64,000 nucleotides of DNA from Branchiostoma floridae (lineage: Eukaryota; Chordata; Leptocardii; Amphioxiformes; Branchiostomatidae), in the NCBI RefSeq assembly GCF_000003815.2, contig NC_049981.1, forward strand, positions 21,724,253 through 21,788,252, read 5' to 3'. Below are positions 13,101-25,000 of this stretch, in pieces. The stretch's first letter is position 1, and each line of letters opens with the position of its first letter. The translations under genes were made by a program, and so were the position numbers. The notes below the pieces were generated by a model. It saw nothing but the letters and a program-made list of their open reading frames with translations, ran no database searches and was not told the origin of the DNA.

Positions 13101-13681
13101 AAAATTTAGTGTTGTCTATTTTCCTTGTATGGGCAAAGGCTTGTGGGTGCAGTTTAGAAAAGCACAGATAGGGGGAGTATTACCATTTGTGTTATTCAGT
13201 GATTTATATGGTAGGGCAGTTTATCCATGATTGTTCCCTTTGTATCACAATCTTCACAGTTACTGTAGTGGTTTTGACATATTTTTATCTCAATTGTATT
13301 TTAGTATAATATGACAGTTGCAATTTATATACTTAGACCATACCAATTCAATTTCTTGGTTCTCAGATGTTTAAAAGTGAAAAATATAGCAAGGACATCA
13401 TAAAGTTGAGGGTAGGGAGGAAAACTTGAATATGATTGTATTCACCCCATAAAACTGAGTGCATAGACCTGTTTCGTAGGCTTAATTATCATTGTGTTTT
13501 TCCAGCCAGGTTTTTTTGGGAAAAATAAAATTTAAATCTGAGAACCAACAAATTAAACTAGTGTGGGCTTATGACAGATTTTATGTATTCTGATTCAAAG
13601 TTGCTTTTTCATGCACATAGATACGAGGCTGAGAAGAAGCGGTTGAGAAGAAATATGTCTGTCAAGAGTACAGCTGTCTAG
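7156..13681 (+). CDS. RASSF2/4/6-like: RASSF2/4/6-type Ras-association domain protein (9 coding exons)
   Basis: Exons by GT/AG junctions and phase: 7156-7199, 7687-7768 (or -7780), 8163-8364, 9381-9616, 10121-10222, 10848-10899, 11161-11282, 12931-13028, 13621-13681 (TAG 13679-13681). They join to 999 nt, 332 residues, close to vertebrate RASSF2/4. Residues about 15-60 hold the family's N-terminal block: [14 protein letters not shown], then [19 protein letters not shown]. Residues 105-185 are a Ser/Arg-rich linker. The Ras-association domain runs about 189-275 ([16 protein letters not shown], then [19 protein letters not shown], then AKIFIMEK). A SARAH helix fills about 281-325 ([20 protein letters not shown]). 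Known role of the family: adaptor without enzymatic activity that binds Ras-like GTPases through RA and MST kinases through SARAH. Start chosen because exon 7146-7199 has its first ATG ten bases after the acceptor. Which of the three vertebrate paralogues it matches best cannot be decided here; a single pre-duplication orthologue is likely. Confidence 0.93.
8760..8985 (-). mobile_element. SINE S2 copy in a RASSF intron
   Basis: Shares CCACTG.TCCTGACAGAGAAG, GCC.TATACAG and AAATTCCCCTAGCTCTTT with the copy at 38835. It lies between RASSF exons 8163-8364 and 9381-9616. Confidence 0.55.
9165..9245. repeat. Dispersed GC-rich repeat (AATTTCAGAGGGTCCAG type)
   Basis: ATGCAGGAATTTCAGAGGGT, then AAAATTTTAC and GAGCATGCCCTGGACCCCCT. 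Related copies lie at 13840-13990, 24000-24620 and 62270-62410. Short and noncoding; similar words are widespread in marine invertebrate genomes by general knowledge. Confidence 0.55.
11508..12627. mobile_element. Nonautonomous TIR element with CTCGCGAA subterminal repeats, in a RASSF intron
   Basis: Ends are inverted copies of CTGTAAGTTCATTTA, each preceded or followed by TA, a mariner-like target signature. Inside both ends are repeated TTCGCGA/CTCGCGAA words (11527-11595 and 12540-12610). No long reading frame is present, so it depends on proteins supplied elsewhere. It sits in the intron after RASSF exon 11161-11282. Confidence 0.7.
13336..13568. mobile_element. MITE, family 1, copy A (RASSF last intron)
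   Basis: About 35-bp imperfect TIRs (GACCATACCAATTCAATTTC at the left, its inverse at the right) flanked on both sides by TTA. A TTA target site fits the PIF/Harbinger group (TWA). Length 233 bp, noncoding. Confidence 0.75.
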
Positions 13682-14990
13682 CTTGGCCCCCGGCAGTGTA
13701 ATGCAGTAAGATGTGTGTATCAATACATGCTCGTAGGCAGGGTGGTTCGAGCGTTTCGGATTTACTCTGTGGTACCCAAAAAGACAGATCATTATTGACC
13801 TCTCTTGGCAGCCCTGTCATCAACAGTCTCAGTTTTATTTTACCTTGAAATCCTCCCAAAAAAAACCTAGTTGGAAATCCCATTTCAGAAGATTGAATTT
13901 TCCCAATTTCCCAGGGAGCATATGCCCCCATATCCCTTATAAAGCTTGCACCCAAAAATCTTCAAGAGAAACTCCCGAAGCAATATCCTGCCTATGCCTA
14001 TGGGCATGCACTGTGTCTGCCTCAAATCACCACCACTAACTGTGGCAAACTTTGCCATATTGTCACAATACACTGTCTAATTGTGTCGGAACCTTTAGCA
14101 TGTTACTGGCCACATTTTTTGCCAACACTGTCTGTCTGTCTGAGGACATTCATATGTCTGAAGAAAATACCACATTCGCTGGTTTGTTCATTAACCTCTT
14201 GTGGTTTGTGATTGGAGAGTTTTTGTGATGTAAATTTGAGTGAGTGAATTTAATTGCCCAAATTTGCTGCCAATTTGAAGTGGTAAGAGAAAAGAGACCA
14301 AAATGAAATTAGCATGCCAAAGGTTGCCCTTTAGATTATTTAGTTGAAACACATTCCGTTGAAGGCCACAAGTAACAAAGCACTTTTAAATTATTGTCCT
14401 GTTATGTTAAGTTTTGTTGTATTCATTCTTGTTGTAACCTATTAAACATTCAAGTGAATGTTGTATTACCCATTGTGTTACTTACACATAGTTACTCACT
14501 TTGTAACCATTCCTAAAACATTACGTATGAATTAAGTATAACGAAGCTACTGCATCATCTGTTTGTAAAATGCTGTCTTGTCTGTGTTGTCAATTATCAC
14601 AAAGCCACTTGCATTGAGCAAATTTTCAGGACAAGATGCAATACCTACATGGAATTTAGGAACTGCACACTTACCCTACCCTAAGGTATGTAGCTATATT
14701 TTGAGATAGTACAATGCGAAATGTCATTAACAAAAGGACAATGTATGTTAGGTAAGTGGAGAGAGACATGGTGACAAGACTTTATTGTATTGCTCCTAAA
14801 ATGATTTTATCTGACAAACTAAGTGAGGACAAAATTTAAGGGAAAATGGATATATACATTTAGGTGTTTGATCCCACACTTTTCTTAATTTTAAAGGTTT
14901 ATAATATAAATGATGTTATTTTATCTTCATAAATTGTTCAGTTTTATGTTTGATGATTGTAATGTATTTTGATATAAACATGACAATAAA
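13682..14990 (+). other. RASSF 3' UTR and poly(A) signal
   Basis: After the RASSF stop there is no further splice-compatible coding frame. The sequence is AT-rich and reaches a canonical AATAAA at 14985-14990, followed by a T/G-rich stretch. This would give a 3' UTR of about 1.3 kb. A member of the dispersed repeat that looks like CCCAGGGAGCATATGCCCCC lies within it at about 13840-13990. Earlier weak signals exist near 14440 (ATTAAA), so shorter 3' ends are possible. Confidence 0.5.
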
Positions 14991-15661
14991 CAAAAAGGGT
15001 TTTAAGATTATGTAATATATTTTTGTTTAGTAGACCAATTATTAGATTCTTAAAAGCTGATACAGGGTATCCTGGAAAAAAAGAAACTAATGATTGCTAA
15101 TGGTGGATGTAATACATGTAGGTTAGATACTTAATCATTATAAAAGAATAATATTTCATACTGGGCTTCATCTCTTGTGTAAGGTATAGATATATTGCAA
15201 ACTGTTGTGCAATGATTCCATATTAATCATGCAATATTTCTTGTATCAAATAGCTAGATCAATTTAGTAATTTTTGATACTTTACCACTACATAAGACAT
15301 GGGCCATTCAACAGTTACTGTAATGATAGTTCCTTGATATATACATTTTGTACAACATACTTCCAGGCAGTATTAATCTAAAGGAGTCATCTCCATTTTT
15401 TTCTTGCATTTGTAACAATAATGCCATATTGATTTGATTTTATGGATGACATCCTCATGTACTTATATAGCTTCCATCAGAAGTTTTCAAACATAATGCA
15501 AATGATAAAAAGCAGCTGCAAAAGGAGCAAACATGTTTCCTTTGAAATCCAAATTGTCTTCAGCCTTACCTTTGTTTTCTTTGGAATCCAAATTATCTTC
15601 TGTCTGGATTGTCTAACAACGTTTCCTATTGGACATCTGAAATTGTTTTCATTCATAGTTA

Positions 15662-16013
15662 GGGCACACCAATTTAATTTCTTGGTTCACGGATTCGCTC
15701 GCTCCTATTTTTTGGAAAAAAAAAAATTACCACTCAGCAAATTTTCACCATTAATGAAACCATTCACCAACTTTCTGGTGTAGCAAACATAAAAACTGAC
15801 ACTACTTTTGTAATTTTCAATGAACAGGTACTGTTACTGTACAGTAATAGTGTTTTTGTACTTTTTTCAAGCTGAAAACTTTTTATTCTTTATGTTTTGG
15901 ATTAGCCCTTACCTTTACCCCAACCATTTTACAATTTTTATTTTTATTTCGCCCTCTCGCTCCATATTTTTTATGAAAAAATCCGTGAACCAAGAAATTA
16001 AATTGGTGTGGCC
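15662..16013. mobile_element. MITE, family 1, copy B (downstream of RASSF)
   Basis: About 34-bp TIRs (GGGCACACCAATTTAATTTC at the left) flanked by TTA on both sides. Same family as the copy at 13336, but 352 bp long with a different interior. The interior codes for nothing recognisable. Confidence 0.8.
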
Positions 16014-16057
16014 TTAGAGTATAAAAGACCTGTTTCTTCCAGATCACTTCAGTGTCA

Positions 16058-16091
16058 CTGACAAAGGATAGTGGATTCTATCCGAAACGTC
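16058..16091 (+). ncRNA. Hammerhead-like motif, one core change
   Basis: CTGACAA (core would need CTGACGA), stem II GGATAG/CTATCC with a perfect 6-bp match, GAAA, CGTC. It belongs to a repeat that continues as TGACCGTTTTCAAAAACATA and has an inverted copy at about 2735-2835. Confidence 0.45.
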
Positions 16092-17036
16092 TGACCGTTT
16101 TCAAAAACATATCCAATTGCTTGAGTAACTACTTTTTGGTGTATCTTATTACCTGGATGTCTAACCTACATCGATGCAAACATATTAATATTCTATGAAT
16201 TGTGACAAAACGGATACTTATGTCATAAGATTTCAAAGTCAAAGAAGATGTGAAAAAAAAAAATAAAGAATATATTGTTCTGGATACTGCTGTGTTTGGT
16301 CATTTCAAGTTCAACATTTCATAATGAAGGCAGCTTTTTTTGCCAAGATAGCATCAGTTTTGGTGATAGCAGACGATGTCATCTATATAATTGAACCAGC
16401 ATGGCCTAGTAAGATGTACAGATCATCATACAGACATGGAGACTGAAGTAAACCTTGAAAAAACACAACACAACAGTGTAACAGTGAATCCTTGTGATGT
16501 CTTCTGTTTTTATTATTAACAAGAGATACCATTACACAGATAGGTACCAACAAACAAGTGTGCACAAGACAAGACGTTTTCTTATTAGTATTGGAACAGA
16601 GATTTTCTGTGCAACTTTACATGTATGTAAAAGCTTAATAAAATTTACAGGAACATGTACAAGTGTAAGAGTCACAGACCGGGATGGAGTTTAAGGGGAT
16701 TAGTTGAAACTGTGTTACATTTTGTTGTATTCAGTTGACAACTGACAAATGAAGTTGTTGACTACAAACAATACGACGTACTACCAGTAGTACCATTTTA
16801 TCTTGAATGTACACTCTGCAGTCTTTATCGGACAGTACCCTTTTTCCAGTCTCTGCTGTTGATGTGGCTGATAGTTAAGTGCTGTGTTTTTCCCTGAGAC
16901 TATTGGTGCAGGAAATATTAGGAGTTTCACCATTTCTCATCAGATCTTTCAGGGAGTATGCACATACTGGGGATATTTTACTGACCAGCAGCTTAGTTTA
17001 ACCTTCTTTGACAGGATGACTGCCCAAACGGTGCCA

Positions 17037-17308
17037 GAGTAGACCTACCCTGGGAACCAGCCGGGATTGGGCAGCTAGGACAGTTTATTCGGTGGCCCAA
17101 GACAGTCAGGCCCGCCCGATCTCCTATTGGCGCCCCGGGGAGTTTAAGCCCGATGAGGTCCGCCTGCCCTTATCCAAGGGTAGCGATAACTCCTTCAGGC
17201 TAAAACTCCCCAAGCGCTTATGTGAGATCGGCGGGCTGACTGCCTTGGCTCCCCGAACAAAACTCGCTAGCTACCGGGTCCTAGCTGGCTCCCAGGGTAG
17301 AGTAGACC
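17037..17308. repeat. GC-rich imperfect palindrome, about 270 bp
   Basis: Left arm AGTAGACCTACCCTGGGAAC pairs with right TCCCAGGGTAGAGTAGACCT, and homology continues inward (CAGCTAGGAC, GGCGCCCCGGGGAGTTTAAG against inverted partners). The centre is near 17175 at CCTTATCCAAGG. Base composition is unlike the AT-rich surroundings. Probably a snap-back MITE. The 83-codon frame over it has no known relative. Confidence 0.75.
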
Positions 17309-18419
17309 TAAAGAGCTCTATATTTACCTGTGAACAGCCATAATGAACTGAGGATCTCGAGTGGGTTTTATCTACACACATGTTGATGCTAGACAGGTAC
17401 ATAACTCCAGACCTGACTTCAACATTGTAATACTAGTAAGTTTCAGTATGTCTGTGCTTTACGCAGGTGGGGTTAGATCCATTTGCCCACAGCATGTGAA
17501 AGTGGATGTCCTGCCATACTTGACCAGTCGGGCCAGTGCAATGAATGCATTACACCTAAAACTAAACGTTTCATTGAAAAATAAAAGGATTTCCGTGCTG
17601 CAAGTAAAAATGCAAAAGAAATAGCATCATGATGTGTCATTCAAATTTCTTGCCATTGAAAAGTTGGTTTGGGCCAGTTGAAATGACCATGTACCTGCCC
17701 TATGGATTCATGTTTAAAGACTTGTCCAACTCTGGGTTTGTGTTGCCATTAGAACTGCTATAGAATTGCATCTGAAATCAATTTTACAGGATTTTGATAA
17801 ATCCTATACATAACCAACAAAAGGGTTAATAAGTAACACTACTAATCATAACTGCCATCAGATATGACTTGTTTTGCTCAATATCATGCATTTTGTTGTT
17901 TTTCGTAAATTTACAAGTTGTCTTTCTGATGCATTGAAAGGTCAGATGTTATCTTTCGAGATCTGTACTTAATTCACTTGGCAGTTCACTCTGTAGTGTT
18001 TGGGGGACATTTACTGCACAACTCCTGCTTGATAGTCAGCTATAGTAATATTGCCCCTCAGGTTACATCTTTGGTATTCTAGCATTTTGTTCTTTTTCAT
18101 CAGTCTTTAGACCTATGGCTTCATTCACAGTCCAAAAGTTGTTTTGCTGTTGTTATGTCTATGATATAGCCAACCTTTTAAGGGGTAGTATGTCAGTCTC
18201 CTTGGAACTAGGTTAGGACAGTGTATTATGTACAGTAGGCCACATTGACTTAATTATGGATGATATCCAAAGGAGACCCAACTTAAGTATACTAGCCCCA
18301 ATCATATATAAACTTAAGGTAAATGTTACTTCTCATTGAAGAGCCTGTGGCCAGATCTTTAGGTATAAAATTCTGATTGACCAGGAATGCCATTGGGTGA
18401 CATGTGAACATTTTTTTGT

Positions 18420-18765
18420 AAAGAAGCTCCATCTTAAGATTGGAATTCCGTTTTTCCCATTTTGAAATGTGCTAATATTTTCAATATAAAAGCACTTGGT
18501 GCAAAGTCTTTACATATGATTGACAAGTATGATGTACAGTTGTGAAATATGATAATAACTTTCATGAATATTCATTTTGAAAATTTTCTTCCTGCAGGAA
18601 TTCCTGCAGGAATTCCTGCAGGAAGCGTTTTTCCTGCAGGAATTCCTGCAGGAAGCGTTTTTCCTGCAGGAATGCTGCAGGCATTCCTGCAGAAATTCCT
18701 GCAGGAGAAAGGTAAATTCCTGCAGGAAGAATGTTTCCTGCAGGAATTTCTGCAGGAATGGCCTT
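18420..18765 (+). repeat. 346-bp repeat with a TTCCTGCAGGAA palindrome array, copy 1
   Basis: An AT-rich flank (18420-18590) leads into about fifteen copies of the 12-bp self-complementary unit TTCCTGCAGGAA, some tandem and some spaced by GCGTTT. Several frames are open through it (LQEFLQE, IPAGIPAG), but only because the unit lacks stops. An inverted copy lies at 31524-31870. Confidence 0.9.
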
Positions 18766-20689
18766 GACAATGACAGGAAGCATTCTTTATGCATTTAATT
18801 TTGTTTTGAAACTGTTAAACAATGCATTAGATTTCATTAGATGTTTCAGACTTGACTTTAACTATGTATATAAAACAGATATATAATGGAGGCATTTTTT
18901 ATTGTTTTGTTTTCCTAGTTTTATTGACTGTTGCTGGAGATGCCTGGCATTAGAAATAACTGACCTATGAATGAACTTCACTTCAAGAAAATGCATTTCC
19001 TTCAATGGCTACTCATATTTTTCAGAAGTACAGAAGCTTGGGCATGGTTACTTCTTTCATTTTTTTCTTTAATTCTTTAACATCACCACTTAGGGTTTAT
19101 TAGTATCTAAGCCAATTTGATTGTACATGTAGGTGCAAGTCAGGAACATAAACACAAAATTCATAAATTTCATGACAGGCCTAAGCTTCCCTTAAAAGTA
19201 TAAATTCAATTATTGTAAATTGCACATGTACTGTAAGGGTAGGGTGCCCTAATAGGATAATCATTGGAGTCCATAAGAAAAGTACTGTACAATGAAAGTA
19301 CAGTACTTTTAGTTACATGTTGTGTAAAAACCTTTATCCTATTATCAGTGCCAACCTGATGAAATTATTTTCGGAACTTCCAGTAACTATTTACTGAATT
19401 CTAAACTGTAGTAAATCAAATGATACATTCAGTTGGTGGAAAAGTAGATGACATGAACCGCCTTGTTTGCCATGCTGATAGCTGGTGTTTGGGTTATAGA
19501 AACCAACCACTGGCGGCTTTATCTCATGATGCACCCCTCAGGGTAAAACATTGATCCTTTATTAGCATATAGCCAGGTGGCATTCACCAGTCATATTTTA
19601 TGTTGGTTATGACACTGTAACACAATATTAGAAGTGTCCCGAGCCGGGTGCGTGGACACCTAGAAATTCATTAAACACTGGTGCTAAATGAATCTTATTT
19701 ATTAGGTTTTTGATACCTACTGGACAGCTGTGTTTAATGAAGTTCTAAGTGCCCAATAGAAAATAATAATCAACCGTCACCAGATCAGATCAGATCACAG
19801 AACATTGATCAATCAGAACAACACCCTGTCCTCATCTGGAACTCTTTACATGCTCTAAAATCCTTGAGATTGGGACAAAGGCCTTTTTATCACAAGAGTG
19901 TGATATTATCACCTCCCCTCCCCTTTCTCACCTATCTTTAGAGAAGTCATTATATAATCTCCTTTGCACCTACATGAAGGTGTTTAAAGCCAGCAACAAC
20001 AATGCGTGTATTGATTTATAATGACAGGTAATTAGAGACTGAAGTGAATGGTAGCTGCCTTATTCAGTGCCTCCACTGGTGTATAGAACAGGTCAGTATT
20101 TAACACTGCATAGAAGACTAAAGTTTACCCAAAGAGGTTTAACTACCTTGTAGATCACCAAGGAGTTTAGAATTCTCTGATCTCACTGACCTAACCTAGG
20201 TTTTACAGCAACCTTGGAATAGATATAATTTTTTACTATTTGCCTTTCAATTGGTAATCTTTTACTCTTGTCTTGGCTACCTTAGGTCTCTTGTTTAAGC
20301 AAGGGGCTTTTATCTTGGTTTCAGACAAAAAGTTCCTGATGATGGGTTTGAAGGCTGATACTGATAGCCAGAATAAAGCTACCATTCCAGAATGGCTATC
20401 AGTATCACATCAAAATATATACCACAGGCCTTCTACTCTTCAAAATCAACCAGGAAAGTTTGCCAACACGGAGGGTATTGATATGTAAAATTTGGGGTCC
20501 TGGAGTATCTTGCAAATACAAGCAATTTTTGTACTATAGAGCCAGGCGTTGAAAAGCAGAAAGGCCCACAAAATAACAACAAACTTTTTGATAACCAAAC
20601 TTATTGATAACCTGGGCTTTATCTGGTCCAAAGAACCATTATCTTTTTGACTATTAATAAACTTGAAGCCCGCTATGAAGCTGTTTACC

Positions 20690-20890
20690 AGTATGATTCA
20701 TTATAAGCCAGAAGGCCGACATAACCGCATTCCTCTGGAACAAAGAATTTGCCAATACTGTAACTTGAATAAGATAGAGGATGAGTGTCACTTTATTGTT
20801 TAGTGTACTTTATACAACAACAAAAGAAACGTCCTCTTTGAAAATATACAAGATATGTTCCCTATTTCCAAGGAGGTTAAAGAAAGAGAG
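20690..20890 (+). pseudogene. Decayed non-LTR retrotransposon fragment
   Basis: One frame reads GRHNRIPLEQRICQYCNLNK, then IEDECHFIV, a stop, and CTLYNNKRNVLFENIQDMFP. The spacing of CxxC, ECHF and C matches the small zinc-finger-like tail after the reverse transcriptase in LINEs common in lancelets and other aquatic animals. An in-frame TAG (20803) and the lack of any upstream RT domain show that it is dead. Confidence 0.65.
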
Positions 20891-21639
20891 GAGAGCGTTC
20901 CTATTGTTCCATGTTTGCCGCGAGTGTGAATCACATCGAAGTGCTAATTGCCCCAATCTGCATCTCGCCAGGCTAGCGTGGGCCTTTGTTTACGAGTCAG
21001 TTTCAACATCACTCGTCCAGGAACATCGATTTGGGGCCGGGATTTCAGCGATTTTGAGGATGATTCTCATTAAATACAGCGCTACTTTTACTAAGGAAAC
21101 AGATATCAATAGTGACGATACTTCGCCTGAGGCAAGTGCGAGCATAGTTCCCCACGGGCCACAGAAATGTGTGTAACAACAAGTCACGCGGTGTAGAAGA
21201 ACGTTGGGTCGGCTTTCATAGCCCAGGACACACGGAGCTATTTCATAGTATTTGTAAGAAGCTTGAGAAACGCTATGCAACTTTATTTTCAAGTCTGTCA
21301 AATTAAGATATCAAGCCATCTGTGTAAAAAAAATGCGTTCCTCGTGAGGCAAAAATTCCCTCAATACCGACAAAATAAATTTCCTCGGAAATATCATCTT
21401 GCTTCCCATCATTGCCATGAACATCCACGGAGCCCTCAGAGTACAAAATTCATGCATCACGAACAGCAAAAATCGATCGCAAACAGCAACAACAAATACT
21501 TATTTGGCACACCCAAGCCCACTACTATCGTTGAAAAAAAGTCTCTTTTGCGGGGCAAGCGTAATAATTTTTTAATAGACACATGAAGTAGAGAATATTG
21601 TTCATAATTCTGAGACAAAAAAATCGGGGATACAGCGAC

Positions 21640-21990
21640 AAAAATGCCTGTAAATTCACTCAACTTGGTCGCACAGCGCCGAAACAAGTATCGACATGAT
21701 CGCCATCTTGGTCTCTCCACAACAGTACTGTTTGCACACGTCACCTTCGCTTCCCAAATAAGGAAATCTGCGGAAACTGCGCTCATCTCGCTCACAGTTC
21801 GGCAACCCTCGGTCGTCCTCGGCCGGGATCGCGGTGCATGACGTCATGGCTGGGCTCATGTGATTGGCTGACACGTCCGGGCTCATCAGAAATGGCGGGA
21901 AACCCCGCGGCCATGATGGTCATCAGAGACGCGCCGCCGGATAGCGGAAACAATGGGCCCGGAGGGTCTGAACAATAGCCCGCAGTGGGG
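21640..21990. promoter_or_regulatory. CpG-rich promoter-like block
   Basis: GC- and CpG-rich island in AT-rich surroundings. It holds a perfect CRE (TGACGTCA, 21839-21846), an inverted CCAAT box in TGATTGGCTG (about 21861), and GGCGGGAAA (21894-21902), the core of an E2F site. A 28-codon frame MAGNPAAMMVIRDAPPDSGN begins at 21892 in good Kozak context and stops at 21976-21978. No downstream exon could be joined with confidence, so the gene it serves, if any, is unknown. Confidence 0.4.
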
Positions 21991-22783
21991 TGTTAATGAC
22001 TGAGCTCTCTCCTGTGATTCTTTAACCTCCTTGCTATTTCCAATACTTGAATACCACGGAAAAAAATTCATATTTCTCATGCAATTAGATCAACCATACA
22101 TTATTGATTCCATCTGTACTTATATTTATAACTGTTTTAAGAGGTGAGAAGAAGTTGAACTTGTAAATACTGGAATGTATTAGTATTTGTAGAGGTGATA
22201 AGATACCTTTTTTTTAATCAAAATTGTACATTATCACTAGCGCTACAACCTGTACTTAGCTTGTTTGAGCACAAATGTACAATCAAGGTCATTGATTCAT
22301 TATATAGAAACAACAGGCAAAAGTTTGTTCCAGAGATTATTTGTAGTTTCCAAATCCTATTACATGGGCCTGTATATAAGGCACTCACTTTCCTCTTTTG
22401 GGTAATTATGCACATTGTTATGCAGGTTCAAAGGAGGTCAGTTATTGTTAAGGCATGCTTCCCAATTAGCAAGTTGAATTAGCAAGTCCCACAGGGACTG
22501 TCCCAAAGCACTGGATGGAAAGATTCAGAACACCTCCCTGAAATCAAGGAGGTTGCTTCTTGCTGAGATATTTCTATACTGAACTGCTTTTGAGCCAGAT
22601 TAGAACTAGAAGAACTTCAAAATTGCAGAAACCTGAAAATTCACTTCTGGGATAGATTACAGGATTCGAATGGTTAAACCAGATCGGCAAATTAAGGAGT
22701 AATAAAAGCTCCTTGATCTCACCAACTTGATCTGGCCCTCTTTCAACCTCCTTGATCTGGCTCAACACTTTTGTTTTGAACTG

Positions 22784-23619
22784 CCAACTAATGGAAATCT
22801 TAGAATTCAGAAAAATGGTAAATTAGGTAGTGCTCTGCATTGCACTTTAGCCAACCTCTCACTTTACATAATATAATATAATATTATATACCATTGAAGC
22901 TTGGATCCAGGTTACATCCAGGTATGTGACGTCATACTTTGTGGCGTCACCCAGGAAAATAAAAGTTTTTAGATAATAATCTTATATTTAGGCCATGTTT
23001 CTGAATCAAAAATTTTTTTGAAACAGGATGTGTTTGAAGGCACTTGAAAGGCCATGAAAGAATGTAGCTTCTTACGGTTGCATAAGATAGTATTGTCAGC
23101 CTGCAAGATCCGCTTGGAGATTCTGATCATGATAGACAAAGAAGCACAGTGCAAATGACACAGTAGGGTTCGGAGGACACCAACTGACTAGTCTAATTAG
23201 TCCAACTAATGGAAATCTTAGAATTCAGAAAAATGGTAAATTAGGTAGTGCTCTGCATTGCACTTTAGCCAACCTCTCACTTTACATAATATAATATAAT
23301 ATTATATACCATTGAAGCTTGGATCCAGGTTACATCCAGGTATGTGACGTCATACTTTGTGGCGTCACCCAGGAAAATAAAAGTTTTTAGATAATAATCT
23401 TATATTTAGGCCATGTTTCTGAATCAAAAATTTTTTTGAAACAGGATGTGTTTGAAGGCACTTGAAAGGCCATGAAAGAATGTAGCTTCTTACGGTTGCA
23501 TAAGATAGTATTGTCAGCCTGCAAGATCCGCTTGGAGATTCTGATCATGATAGACAAAGAAGCACAGTGCAAATGACACAGTAGGGTTCGGAGGACACCA
23601 ACTGACTAGTCTAATTAGT
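22784..23619. repeat. Tandem duplication, 418-bp unit, two copies
   Basis: 22784-23201 and 23202-23619 appear identical, including an AT-only stretch and a CRE-like TGACGTCA (about 22927 and 23345). Contains no gene. Identity implies a recent event or an assembly artefact. Confidence 0.9.
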
Positions 23620-23757
23620 CTGTTCTGTCAACTTTTAGCTTGAGTGGTAAATGTGTTGGGTTCATGAGCTGGCGGGCCCAGGTTAAAATCCTGGGAGCCA
23701 GGCACAAATTTTTCTCTTGTGTTTCAGAAGTGTAAGGTTGTGAAGGACGTTGCACTT

Positions 23758-25000
23758 CTGTGAGGGCCTGCATGCCTTTTTCCGTTAAGTGTTACGAGCC
23801 ATTTTGATTTACCGTTAATCGTTACCGACCCACTCTAATTCACCGTTAAGCGTTATCGGTATATTCTTCGTGAAGCGTATTGGTCGTTTTAATTCCACGT
23901 TAATCGTTACTTGTTATCCCGAATTCACCGTTAAGCATTACCAAGAAATTCTTCGTAACAAGTTATACCCACGAAGTCAAATGCCAGATAGAGCCCCTGA
24001 AAATGCAGGAAATGGTGTTTCAAAGGGTCCAGATTTCAAAATTTCTCCGAGCCTCCCGGCCGCTTCGGGTAAAAATATGTTGCGGAAGCGTCGCCCCTCC
24101 CCCTCCCAAAAAACCTTTTCACTTAAACAGATTTCAGTGTCCAACTTAGCATAGTTTCCGGCAAAATTTTCTCATCGAATGCAGAAAATGAGGTTTCTCC
24201 AGACCTCCCTTGCAACGGCTTGCGGCTTTGGTGCTCACGACGACCTGGCAAAAACATGTTTCAGGGGCGTTGGCCCCAAAAATTTTCTCTTTAATAAAAT
24301 GTCATTTGATTTACCTTCGTTGGCCAGCAAAATTTGTCCTTCAAAATGCAGTAAATGGCGTTTCAGACGGTCCAGACTTTTAAATTTCCCCGGACTTGTC
24401 TGGCAATTTCTCGTGCCGTCCGAGCTTGAAATGGTAAAAATATGTCGTAGGCCGGAGGTCAATTGCTACAACCATGTGTAATTTTGATGAAAATTTCATT
24501 ATTCTGTCAGCAAAATTTGCCGGAAAATGCAGGAAATAGCATTTCAGAGGGCCATGATTTTAAAAAATTTCCCAGGGAGCATACCCCCTACCCCCATACG
24601 ATGCGTTGCGCCTTCGGCGCTCCATGTGCTGAAAATTTTGTCAGCAATAGTCCCCCCCAGCCTACAAGAAACTGCTGTTGCCGCCTCTGGTGGGAGCACT
24701 GACCCAGGGAAGCAAACGTCATAGACACAGCAGACATTGTCCCTGTCATTCCTCCGGGCTCTGGGCACCTTTTCCTTCTCACAATGCCATTAGTCTGATA
24801 TTTTCAACCATCGAGGTAACCTAGTTTAGCGCCGTACAAAGAGGAACGAACGTCAATGTTTACTGTCATGCTTTGTAACCCCTCCTGAATTTACCGTTAA
24901 GCGTTACCGGACCTTCTGAATTTACCGTTAAGCATTACCGGGCCTCCTGAATTCACCGTTAAGCGTTACCAAGAACCCCCCATGCAGACCCTCTTCTGTG
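23758..25000. mobile_element. 1.24-kb TIR element, family 2, with CCGTTAAGCGTTACC arrays
   Basis: Ends GTGAGGGCCTGCATGCC (left) and the inverse of AGAGGGTCTGCATGGGGG (right). Subterminal arrays of CCGTTAAGCGTTACC-like words lie at 23782-23945 and 24890-24970. The middle (24000-24620) holds several degenerate copies of a GC-rich repeat marked by ATGCAGGAAATGGC and TTTCAGAGGGTCCAG. No transposase frame. Confidence 0.65.

Noticed and set aside
18510-18798. FLQEFLQE and IPAGIPAG open frames at 18.5 kb and 31.5 kb
   Set aside because: They arise because the palindromic TTCCTGCAGGAA unit has no stop in several frames. No sign of translation.
20781-21176. 131-codon + strand frame
   Set aside because: Its first third is the out-of-frame reading of the dead LINE tail. 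The rest has no recognisable domain.
22969-23572. Two identical 61-codon - strand frames
   Set aside because: They are identical only because the 418-bp unit is duplicated. Composition is not protein-like.
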